This document shows positions 1 through 5,917 of a DNA stretch of 7,137 nt, in pieces. Both the position numbers and the translations under genes were made by a program. This DNA is from Roseimaritima sp. (lineage in GTDB: Bacteria; Planctomycetota; Planctomycetia; Pirellulales; Pirellulaceae). Each line of letters opens with the position of its first letter. Position 1 is the first letter of the stretch. Under the pieces are notes generated by a model, which was not told the origin of the DNA, searched no databases, and was given only the letters and a program-made list of their open reading frames with translations. The stretch is taken from positions 1 to 7,137 of the forward strand of contig SLFV01000457.1 of the NCBI GenBank assembly GCA_007124075.1, written 5' to 3'.

Positions 1-47
1 GAAAAGGTATGCTGAGTGACGAGCGGTTGCGCGGTGGCGGTTGACAT
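1..47 (-). CDS. Possible 5' end of an unidentified minus-strand gene (partial)
   Basis: Read on the minus strand from an ATG at 47-45, the frame stays open to the left edge and gives MSTATAQPLVTQHTF. A GGAGAG sequence lies upstream (plus positions 63-58), 10 nt from the ATG, which is an acceptable ribosome-binding site. The gene would be divergent from the sulfatase-fold gene at 187. Fifteen residues are too few to name a family. The competing reading is the end of a plus-strand gene: one plus frame is open from position 3 to a TGA at 42-44. I prefer the minus-strand start because of its ribosome-binding site, but confidence is low. Confidence 0.4.
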   Translation of the reverse strand, partial: MSTATAQPLVTQHTF

Positions 48-70
48 GGTTGTGGGTCTCTCCGGATGAT
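41..70 (+). promoter_or_regulatory. Weak candidate sigma-70-type promoter
   Basis: A perfect TTGACA (41-46) is followed after 18 nt by GATGAT (65-70), which matches four of six bases of TATAAT. It would give a leader of about 110 nt for the gene at 187. The -35 box overlaps the proposed minus-strand start codon at 47-45, so the match could be coincidental. Nothing else promoter-like stands out between 48 and 186. Confidence 0.2.
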
Positions 71-170
71 AAGCGGCCTGTCATGCTGCCAAACTCTATC
101 TTGCCAATCGGCGATAGGCTGTCGGCGGCAACCGTATCACTTGCAGCCGTATTTGTTGATTACTGATCTT

Positions 171-175
171 AGGAG
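171..175 (+). promoter_or_regulatory. Ribosome-binding site AGGAG supporting a GTG start
   Basis: AGGAG lies 11 nt before the GTG at 187. The next in-frame ATG (202) would be 26 nt away, too far for this site, so the GTG is the better start. Confidence 0.5.
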
Positions 176-186
176 ATTTAGCGATT

Positions 187-1320
187 GTGAAGCCGCCGCG
201 AATGATCGTGCTATCAATGGAGGGGTTGTCGACTGCTGCACTGGGGGCTTACGGCTGTTCATGGAACCAAACCCCCCATTTGGACAGCCTTGCCGCCAGC
301 GGCAGCCTGTTTGACCGCTGCATTGTCCCTGGCGATCAAACCGCCGATGTGTTGTGTGCCTTGTGGCAAGCGATTCCCAATGGAATGGGGCTGCAAGTCA
401 TCAGCGATGACCTGGCGACGATTCAAATGGCGGGCCAGTGCGACTGCGCCGCGGTGCGATTTATCGACTCCAACGCGGAAGCGTTCCCTGCCGAGGATGT
501 CGCTGACACTATCCTGGCGCAGTTATTAGCCGAAGCTGCACCGCTGGTTTCCAGCAAATCTTTACCGGGGCATGCGGGAATCACGTGGATCCATAGCAGC
601 TTTCTGGTGCGAGCCTGGGATGCGCCACGGAGCTTGCTGCCGGCGGAGTCACTGCAGGACGATGACCTGCAGGAATTGGCCGATTCCGTAGACGACGATC
701 TGCGTGCGGATTCCCCCCTCCGCTACTTTGACACCGTCCAGCCACCGCGGTGGACTTGCAGCACGGCGGACGATCCTGACCTGGTGTTGGCGTGGATGAA
801 TACATATGCCGCGCAGGTGCGATTACTGGACGTGATGGTAGGAATCCTGCAGGAACTTGTTGATGGCGAAACATCGCGTCTGGTCATCCTGGGGACCAGT
901 GGTTTTGCTTTGGGAGAATCGGGGTACATCGGCGGCGATGCTGGTCCCTTGACCAGCCCCAGAATCCAGGTTCCCTGCCTTTCTTGGGGTGAAGGAATCC
1001 CCAATGTTCGCTATATTGAGCCCTGCAGTGTGATCACTGCCTGGCAGACGTTGGTCAGTGAGCAGCCTGCCTGCCATTCCTTGCTTGCACCGGAGGCCTG
1101 GGCGGTTCCGATCGCCCCGGAGCAACCGCCGATCGTCACCAAGGGGAGAGACGGTACACTGGGAATCACGACGCCCACCTGGTTTTACTGGCGGCACCAG
1201 AATCAGGAGCAACTTTTTGTAAAACCCGATGACCGAGCAGACACGCACAACGTCGTTGATCGCGCCGGGGAGCAGGTCCTGCAGCAGTTCCGTATGGGCT
1301 GGCAAAGCGAGGGTACTTAG
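187..1320 (+). CDS. Sulfatase/alkaline-phosphatase-fold protein, apparently catalytically dead
   Basis: This 377-residue protein has the landmarks of the sulfatase family in order. An N-terminal strand with VLSMEGL (8-14) sits where the family has a metal-binding Asp. TPHLDSLAASGSLFDR (29-44) matches the family TPnLDrLA-x-x-G-x-x-F signature. A Y-x-x-x-V-x-x-LD-x-x-V-G helix lies at about 207-219, followed by a strand and turn ILGTSGFALGE (234-244) in place of the usual SDHG-x-x-x-G. A C-terminal QLFVKPDDRADTHNVVD (342-358) resembles the family's eLYDL-x-x-DP-x-E-x-x-N-L tail. The catalytic C/S-x-P-x-R motif is absent after residue 50. The usual Asp is Glu at 12, and the usual Asp-His pair is Thr237-Ser238. 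No signal peptide is visible. It is shorter than typical sulfatases (about 450-550 residues). I infer a pseudoenzyme that keeps the fold but not the chemistry; any binding role is unknown. It is transcribed alone and ends before a terminator. Confidence 0.75.
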   Translation: MKPPRMIVLSMEGLSTAALGAYGCSWNQTPHLDSLAASGSLFDRCIVPGDQTADVLCALWQAIPNGMGLQVISDDLATIQMAGQCDCAAVRFIDSNAEAFPAEDVADTILAQLLAEAAPLVSSKSLPGHAGITWIHSSFLVRAWDAPRSLLPAESLQDDDLQELADSVDDDLRADSPLRYFDTVQPPRWTCSTADDPDLVLAWMNTYAAQVRLLDVMVGILQELVDGETSRLVILGTSGFALGESGYIGGDAGPLTSPRIQVPCLSWGEGIPNVRYIEPCSVITAWQTLVSEQPACHSLLAPEAWAVPIAPEQPPIVTKGRDGTLGITTPTWFYWRHQNQEQLFVKPDDRADTHNVVDRAGEQVLQQFRMGWQSEGT

Positions 1321-1350
1321 CCGGATCGGTTGACATCTTCGGTTCAGGAT

Positions 1351-1460
1351 AGCGGATTTCGTTCAATGTCCTTCTCACGGAGAATCTTTCGCAAAATCGA
1401 CTTCGGCCGCCCTTCCTGGGAATCGCAACGGGCCACCCGACGTTTGTTCGCAAATCCGCT
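1351..1460 (+). repeat. Inverted repeat overlapping the terminator hairpin
   Basis: AGCGGATTT (1351-1359) is exactly complementary to AAATCCGCT (1452-1460). Two further base pairs (1360-1361 with 1449-1450) form if C1451 bulges out. The right arm includes the first five bases of the terminator hairpin at 1456, so the two structures exclude each other in RNA. A small hairpin, TTCTC-ACG-GAGAA (1372-1384), lies inside. A TTGACA occurs at 1330-1335 but has no suitable -10 box. The stretch could be the structured 3' end of the upstream mRNA or a small RNA; the sequence does not decide. Confidence 0.35.
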
Positions 1461-1479
1461 CTCCGAGGCGGTTTTTTTT
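1456..1479 (+). terminator. Rho-independent terminator of the sulfatase-fold gene
   Basis: CCGC (1456-1459) pairs with GCGG (1468-1471), with an inner CT/AG pair around a CCG loop and one bulged T. Eight T residues (1472-1479) follow directly. It lies 135 nt after the stop codon at 1320. Read on the minus strand, the same hairpin is preceded by eight A and followed by only ATTTG, so it is at best a weak terminator for the converging phosphorylase transcript. Confidence 0.7.
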
Positions 1480-1501
1480 GTTCCCACCGGTAGCCAAAGA
1501 C

Positions 1502-2341
1502 TCACGCCAGTCGAATCTCTGCCAGCGAGTTAATCGCAGCGCGAACCAGCAACCGTAGTTTCGGCTCTGCACGATTAGCCGTCTGGATGATCTCCTCAAC
1601 GTCCACAGGCTGCAGCGCGTCAGGCAGGCACATGTCGGTGATTACCGACAGTCCCACGACCGGCAGGCTACAATGTGCGGCAACAATCACCTCTGGCACG
1701 GTGCTCATCCCCACACAGTCAGCACCGATGGTCCGCAAAAAACGGTACTCGGCCCGCGTTTCCAGATTTGGCCCGGCGACCGCAGCGAATACGCCTTTGT
1801 GAGCAATGATGTTTTCACGCCTAGCCGCATCCAGAACCTCGTCAACCAACCGCAGGTTGTACGGCTCGCACATGTCGGGAAAGCGCGGCCCCAAGCGATC
1901 GTCATTCACTCCGATCAGGGGATTGTCCCCCATCAGGTTGATATGGTCTTCGATGACCATGATATCGCCTGCCTGAAAATAGGGATTCAAACCGCCGCAG
2001 GCATTGGACACGACCAGCCGTTCGGCCCCCATCCGTTTGAACACGCGAACCGGTAGCGTGATCTGTTTCAGCGGATAGCCTTCGTACATGTGAAAGCGTC
2101 CCTCCATCGCGATAACCGGCATGCCTTGCAGCATTCCGCAGATCAATCGTCCTCGATGACTGGTCGCGGTGGAAACGGGAAAGTGCGGAATATCGGCGTA
2201 ATGGATCGTTGTTTCCACGTCGATATCTTCGACCAGCCCCCCCAGTCCCGTCCCCAGGATAATCGCAGCTTTTGGGCAACGATCCCACAACGCTGCGATC
2301 GCCGAAACGGATTCTTCGATTTTGTCGTATAGTTCCAACAT
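1502..2341 (-). CDS. punA: Trimeric-class purine nucleoside phosphorylase (PNP/MTAP family)
   Basis: The enzyme cleaves a purine nucleoside with phosphate to give free base and ribose 1-phosphate, acting in purine salvage in the cytoplasm. Starting at ATG 2341 it has 279 residues, normal for the family. Visible motifs are GTGLG (30-34, phosphate loop), SHRG (61-64), EGRFHMYEGY (80-89, with R82, H84 and Y86 matching human R84, H86 and Y88), NACGG (113-117), GPNLET (190-195, E194 matching human E201) and VGMSTVPEV (210-218). Three positions look like methylthioadenosine phosphorylase instead: T31 for the phosphate-binding Ser, D236 for the purine-reading Asn243, and V248 for the ribose 5'-OH-binding His257. 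Substrate preference is therefore uncertain; adenosine or methylthioadenosine are possible. ATG 2341 is chosen because AAAGAG (2353-2348) lies 6 nt before it; a TTG at 2356 would add five residues but has no ribosome-binding site. The gene is probably co-transcribed with dapL, which ends 49 nt upstream. The symbol is given at family level only. Confidence 0.88.
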   Translation of the reverse strand: MLELYDKIEESVSAIAALWDRCPKAAIILGTGLGGLVEDIDVETTIHYADIPHFPVSTATSHRGRLICGMLQGMPVIAMEGRFHMYEGYPLKQITLPVRVFKRMGAERLVVSNACGGLNPYFQAGDIMVIEDHINLMGDNPLIGVNDDRLGPRFPDMCEPYNLRLVDEVLDAARRENIIAHKGVFAAVAGPNLETRAEYRFLRTIGADCVGMSTVPEVIVAAHCSLPVVGLSVITDMCLPDALQPVDVEEIIQTANRAEPKLRLLVRAAINSLAEIRLA

Positions 2342-2390
2342 CTCAGACTCTTTCAAGGTATCGGTCGACCGGATTACCGCGTCGCTTGGC

Positions 2391-3659
2391 TCAAAACTGA
2401 AAACTGGCGGCAGACAGCCTGCGATGCGTTTCCGCCATCAATGCATCTTCTGCCTGCTCGTCCGCCGCGACGTAGGTCACGCTGAAGCGTAGGAATGGTC
2501 CTGCATCGTCCCAAGGAACCGTGACAATTCCTAGTTCTTCGATCAGGTAGCGTGTGGCATCTTCGGCGGCGACAAATTGTTGACCATCGGCGGTGCCTGT
2601 GGGTGCCGCCGTGTAGAGAAAGTAGGTTCCGCCGGGCATCTGGCATTGGAAACCACAGGCGTTTAACACGTCCACCAACTTTTCCAGTCGGCGACGATAC
2701 TTCTGGTTGATTGCCGCGGGAATGGAATCATCATCCAGGGCGGCAGCGGCGGCCTTCTGGGTGGCGATGAATTGTCCGCTATCGCTGTTGTCCTTGACAT
2801 CCGCGAACGCGCGAACGATTTGGGGATGGCCACAAACCCACCCCATTCGCCAGCCAATCATGTCGTAGCCTTTGCTCATCGAATGCACTTCCACGCCGAC
2901 ATCAATCGCCCCGGGCGTCTGCAAAAAACTGCGGGGGGGGCCATCGAAAGTCAACAGGATGTGCGCGGCATCGTGGACAACGACAAATTGTTTTTCCTTG
3001 GCTAAAGCGACAATTTTTTGGAAGAACTCCGGCGTCGCAGTGCGTCCCGTGGGGCTATTGGGATAATTCAAAACCAACATTTTCACCCGCCGAAAAATAT
3101 CCTCGGGAACCGCGTCCAAGTCGGGCAAAAAGTTGTTTTCGGGTAACAAAGGCAGTTTAAACACCTCCCCACCATAATATTGCGTGTGCGTGCCCGCGAC
3201 GGGATAGCCCGGGACGGTCATCAGCGTGATATCGCCGGGATTGATGAAGCATGCTGGCAACATGGCGTAAGCGGGTTTGCTGCCAATGCAATGGTTGATT
3301 TGCGTTTGCGGATCCAGTGGGACACCAAAATTTCGTTGCATGAACCTAGCCACTGCCTGCTGATACTCCAACACACCGTTGTCGGCGTAGCCACGGTTTT
3401 CAGGCCGATTGATTTCGTCTGCCATGACCCGACGCACACCTTCAGCGGCCATCGAATCATTTTCACCAATCCCAAAATCCAGAAGCTCACGCTGCGGGTG
3501 GTCGGCCAGGGCCTTGCGTTTGGCTCGTTTGATCTTTTCAAACTTGTAAATCGCGGTCCCCTTTCCATACTGAGCCCCCCCTATTCGAGCGGCGAATAGC
3601 TGTTGAAAATAAGGATCTGTTTGCGCTTGCGTTGCAGGTTCGCTGTGGCTTGCTGACAT
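2391..3659 (-). CDS. dapL: LL-diaminopimelate aminotransferase-like class I/II aminotransferase
   Basis: DapL converts tetrahydrodipicolinate plus glutamate to LL-diaminopimelate and 2-oxoglutarate, a short route to lysine and peptidoglycan diaminopimelate. This 422-residue protein shows the fold-type I PLP enzyme pattern: IYKFEKIKRAK (37-47), FGIGEND (62-68), NRGYADNG (88-95), the phosphate loop IGSKPA (125-130), NPGDITLMTVPGYPV (140-154), NYPNSPTG (198-205), HDAAH (229-233), HSMSKGYDMIGWRMG (259-273) with K263 as the PLP Schiff-base lysine, KDNSDSGQF (289-297), and VPWDDAGPFLRFSVT (381-395) with R391 for the substrate carboxylate. The NSDSGQF and VPWDDAG blocks favour DapL over ordinary aspartate aminotransferase. 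One oddity is His233, where the family usually has the Tyr that contacts the PLP 3'-oxygen. Another aminotransferase role, such as the last step of methionine salvage, cannot be excluded. No clear Shine-Dalgarno precedes the ATG. The gene is divergent from the PfpI gene and leads a likely two-gene unit. Confidence 0.85.
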   Translation of the reverse strand: MSASHSEPATQAQTDPYFQQLFAARIGGAQYGKGTAIYKFEKIKRAKRKALADHPQRELLDFGIGENDSMAAEGVRRVMADEINRPENRGYADNGVLEYQQAVARFMQRNFGVPLDPQTQINHCIGSKPAYAMLPACFINPGDITLMTVPGYPVAGTHTQYYGGEVFKLPLLPENNFLPDLDAVPEDIFRRVKMLVLNYPNSPTGRTATPEFFQKIVALAKEKQFVVVHDAAHILLTFDGPPRSFLQTPGAIDVGVEVHSMSKGYDMIGWRMGWVCGHPQIVRAFADVKDNSDSGQFIATQKAAAAALDDDSIPAAINQKYRRRLEKLVDVLNACGFQCQMPGGTYFLYTAAPTGTADGQQFVAAEDATRYLIEELGIVTVPWDDAGPFLRFSVTYVAADEQAEDALMAETHRRLSAASFQF

Positions 3660-3763
3660 GATCTAACCAGACTGAAGAATGGGATGCCACTCCGTCGCTT
3701 GCAGGTCCCAACAAACGATCACAAATCCATTTGATGTTCAAGGCGACGGGGGTACGGCGGACG

Positions 3764-3792
3764 TTGATGACACGTTAGCATGTCAGATTAAT
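3764..3792 (+). promoter_or_regulatory. Candidate sigma-70-type promoter for the PfpI-family gene
   Basis: TTGATG (3764-3769) and ATTAAT (3787-3792) each match four of six consensus bases and are exactly 17 nt apart. Transcription would start near 3799 and give a leader of about 65 nt. The divergent dapL promoter should lie in the same 205-nt gap, but I found no convincing match for it. Confidence 0.3.
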
Positions 3793-3852
3793 GGAAGCTG
3801 TCCTCAGGGCAAGCGGTCAGGAATTGATTCCATTTTGTCGAAGCATTTGATC

Positions 3853-3859
3853 AGGGGAG
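3853..3859 (+). promoter_or_regulatory. Ribosome-binding site AGGGGAG fixing the start at 3865
   Basis: AGGGGAG ends 5 nt before the ATG at 3865. The same frame is open back to 3679 but has no family similarity before 3865, so this site decides the start. Confidence 0.65.
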
Positions 3860-3864
3860 TTGGG

Positions 3865-4404
3865 ATGCTAGAGCAGCAACCTTTGCGGGGAAAAAAATTT
3901 TTGGCGTTCGTTGACGATATTTACGAAGATCTGGAATTGTGGTACCCGAAGCTACGGTTTGAGGAAGCGGGAGCCCGGATGACTGTCGCCGGACCGTTGG
4001 CCGATACGAACTACGTGGGCAAGCACGGCTACCCTTGTGTCAGCGATGCGGCCATTGGTCAAATGGCGGCGGCTGATTTCGACGCGTTGTTGGTTCCTGG
4101 TGGTTTTATGCCAGACAAATTGCGTCGTGACCCCCATGTCTTGCAGTTGGTCAAAGATTTCGCGGCTGCCCAAAAGTGTGTGGCGGCTATTTGCCATGGA
4201 GGCTGGATCCCGATTTCCGCAGGGGTTTATCAAGGCGTCCACGTGACCGGATCACCCGGTATCAAAGACGACTTGATCAACGCGGGGGCAGCCTTCGAGG
4301 ATTCGGAAGTCGTGGTTGACCGGCACTTCATTTCTAGTCGTCGACCAAGCGACCTGCCCGCTTTTTGCCGCGAAGTGATCCGTTTTGTTGCGGGAGTGCG
4401 TTGA
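3865..4404 (+). CDS. PfpI/DJ-1 family protein (protease- or deglycase-like)
   Basis: The 179-residue product is a full-length, single-domain member of the DJ-1/PfpI superfamily. Close relatives are described as intracellular proteases (Pyrococcus PfpI/PhpI) or as deglycases and stress proteins (E. coli YhbO and YajL groups); the true substrate here is not evident. Visible signatures are YEDLELWYP (20-28) with E21 matching catalytic-site Glu12 of PhpI, VGKHGYP (51-57), LLVPGGFMPD (75-84), the nucleophile elbow AAICHGGW (107-114) with C110 and H111, and TGSPGIKDDLINAG (128-141). SSRRPSDLPAFCRE (157-170) matches the conserved SSR-x-P-x-DL-x-x-F end. Position 84 is Asp where PhpI has Glu74, a residue that reaches the active site of the neighbouring subunit in the oligomer. 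No signal peptide or membrane segment is seen, so it should be cytoplasmic. It stands alone on the plus strand and converges on the coiled-coil gene with a 53-nt gap and no clear terminator. Confidence 0.9.
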   Translation: MLEQQPLRGKKFLAFVDDIYEDLELWYPKLRFEEAGARMTVAGPLADTNYVGKHGYPCVSDAAIGQMAAADFDALLVPGGFMPDKLRRDPHVLQLVKDFAAAQKCVAAICHGGWIPISAGVYQGVHVTGSPGIKDDLINAGAAFEDSEVVVDRHFISSRRPSDLPAFCREVIRFVAGVR

Positions 4405-4457
4405 CCAGGGGGTTTTGCTGACCAAGCAAGACGAAGCGATTCTGAACGATCCTTTGA

Positions 4458-5543
4458 CTACTTGCTGCCTGCCTGTCCGATCGTGTTTTGCACGTGGACT
4501 TTGGCAGCTTCGACGGCCCTGGAAATCCGAACAGGCTCCTGTTCGATATGTTCGCGCATCCGTTTGATTTCGGCGTCCTGTCGCTGCAACTGGTCTCGGA
4601 GCGCTTCGACTTCGCGGCTAAGCGTCCGATGATCATAAAACAATTCGGTGACATCCAGCGGTTGGCTGCTGGTGATGTTGTATTCGCGACGCAAGGCTTC
4701 CTGGGCCTGGTCGCGTAGATGTTGCAACTCCTGTTCGTCGCGAATTTGTTGCTGCTGCGATTGTTGCTGCAACTGCTCCCAGGTCGGCCTATCGACCGCC
4801 ACCAGATTCAACCCGTTCAGCAAAGGGTCAACAGCCTCGCGATCCAGTTCCAAGAGTCGTTTTTTGTGGTTTGCCGCCAATTCAGCAGCCTCCAGTTCGT
4901 GTTGTCGCTGGAGGTCCTTCAGCCGTTTGCTGCGTTCAAATTCCGCCGATTCATATTCCTCGTCAAGCGTCTGGATCTGCCGGTCAAGCCCGGCCTTGCG
5001 CGCCTCCAGTTCGCTCCGCAATTGTTCAATCTCGACGGCGGAATCCTGCAATGCGGAAAGCTGGACAATCTCATCGGAACGTCGTTGTTTTTCCTGTTCC
5101 AACTGCTCGCACGACGCCTGCAGCTCCTGCTGCCGCGTAACGTACTGCGACTCCAGTTGCTCCAGCTTTAGGGCATGTTCGCGTGTCGCCCGTTCCAGGG
5201 CGATATTCATCGCCTCCTGAGCCGATTCGACACGTGTGAAGATTTCCGAGTATTGTCGCCGAAGATCATCGGTCTTGCGTTCCGCTTCGGCTTGACTGGT
5301 TTTCTCCTGCTCGATCTGCAATTCCAGTTCCTTGATCCGCAGTTGATGCTGCTCCTCGGCCCGACGATCGGCGGCCTCGGCGTCGCGCAACCGCAACGTG
5401 TATTCCAGTTCCTTAACCTGAACTTCGCCAGGAGAGATCGGTCCACGCTCTTTGAGCCTCAGTTCGTTCAACAATTCAATGCATAAGTCTTTGGCCTCCT
5501 GAGCCTTCAGGTTCTGAATTTCCTGTTCCGCTGGCAGACGCAT
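4458..5543 (-). CDS. Coiled-coil protein of unknown function
   Basis: I do not recognise a family for this 361-residue protein. Residues of roughly 1-235 are almost entirely charged heptad-like helix rich in Glu, Gln, Arg and Leu (for example KELELQIEQEK at 71-81 and LQRQHELEAAELAANHKKR at 211-229). A short break with prolines lies at 34-38 (GPISP). A less charged segment, VDPLLNGLNLVAVDRPTW (238-255), interrupts the helix and is followed by a Gln-rich stretch (257-273) and more coiled coil (about 305-335). The tail (336-361) is amphipathic and ends in a Gly/Ser-containing peptide. There is no signal peptide, membrane segment or ATP-binding motif, so it is not an SMC protein; a cytoplasmic scaffold or filament-like role is only a guess. 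The ATG at 5543 has a weak GGAA upstream. The dense Gln/Glu codon use makes the opposite strand look open in several frames, but those frames are Ser/Cys-rich and carry no motif. Confidence 0.8.
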   Translation of the reverse strand: MRLPAEQEIQNLKAQEAKDLCIELLNELRLKERGPISPGEVQVKELEYTLRLRDAEAADRRAEEQHQLRIKELELQIEQEKTSQAEAERKTDDLRRQYSEIFTRVESAQEAMNIALERATREHALKLEQLESQYVTRQQELQASCEQLEQEKQRRSDEIVQLSALQDSAVEIEQLRSELEARKAGLDRQIQTLDEEYESAEFERSKRLKDLQRQHELEAAELAANHKKRLLELDREAVDPLLNGLNLVAVDRPTWEQLQQQSQQQQIRDEQELQHLRDQAQEALRREYNITSSQPLDVTELFYDHRTLSREVEALRDQLQRQDAEIKRMREHIEQEPVRISRAVEAAKVHVQNTIGQAGSK

Positions 5544-5789
5544 GATGGCATTCCAGTTGTAAAACGAGCGATACGATTTGTCTTTGTAAATATGCTAGAA
5601 ATTGATGCTCTTCGCCTTTCGCACCAACGAAAGTTGCGTCTGTTACCGCGACATTTGCGAACTAAATGGCGAATTTTCAGGCGATCCCTCCGGCGTATAA
5701 ATTAATTGTCGCCCAAGCGATTTGCAAAACCAGGGGGGCGATTCGCCAAATTACTGCCTGCGTCGGGCCCTTTTGCTCGGATGCTTCAC

Positions 5790-5822
5790 TGTCCGCGAAG
5801 CGTGTGCGAGTCATACGCGACA
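5790..5822. repeat. Bulged hairpin in the intergenic element
   Basis: GCGTGTG (5800-5806) pairs with CATACGC (5812-5818), including one G-U pair, around a 5-nt loop. TGTC (5790-5793) pairs with GACA (5819-5822) after a 6-nt one-sided bulge. The result is an 11-bp stem. No T-tract follows, so it is not a standard terminator. Confidence 0.4.
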
Positions 5823-5833
5823 AAGTCCTTGCT

Positions 5834-5917
5834 CGCTCGCGATTCGAGCGTTGTGAAAAACAGCATGGACGGTCGAACGCCTTCGTAACTTCGTTACGTT
5901 GTGCCAAAAAGGAGCAT
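5834..5917. repeat. Two degenerate tandem units: hairpin plus TTGTG..AAAAA..AGCAT
   Basis: Unit one is the hairpin CGCTCG-CGATT-CGAGCG (5834-5850) followed by TTGTG (5851-5855), a run of A and AGCAT (5862-5866). Unit two is the hairpin CGTAAC-TTC-GTTACG (5884-5898) followed by TTGTG (5899-5903), a run of A and AGCAT (5913-5917). The stems differ in sequence while pairing is kept and the linker motif is shared, which suggests a duplicated, structure-conserved module. The units are about 50 nt apart. A similar minus-strand translation seems familiar to me from small hypothetical proteins in planctomycete genomes, which would make this a dispersed repeat, but that is unverified recollection. Confidence 0.45.

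Noticed and set aside
1330..1358. TTGACA at 1330-1335 as a promoter for a small RNA
   Set aside because: No -10-like hexamer lies 16-18 nt downstream; the sequence there is GC-rich.
1330..1533. Plus-strand 67-codon frame after the sulfatase-fold gene
   Set aside because: It has no ribosome-binding site, runs through the terminator into the end of the phosphorylase gene, and resembles no family.
3679..3864. 62-codon N-terminal extension of the PfpI-family gene
   Set aside because: It has no similarity to the family, contains the candidate promoter, and the AGGGGAG site points to the ATG at 3865.
4405..4457. Terminator between the converging PfpI and coiled-coil genes
   Set aside because: TGACCA occurs twice as a direct repeat near GGGGGTTTT, but there is no hairpin followed by a T-tract on either strand.
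4648..5220. Plus-strand open frames opposite the coiled-coil gene (up to 190 codons)
   Set aside because: They are Ser/Cys/Arg-rich translations of the antisense of Glu/Gln/Leu codons, with no motifs.
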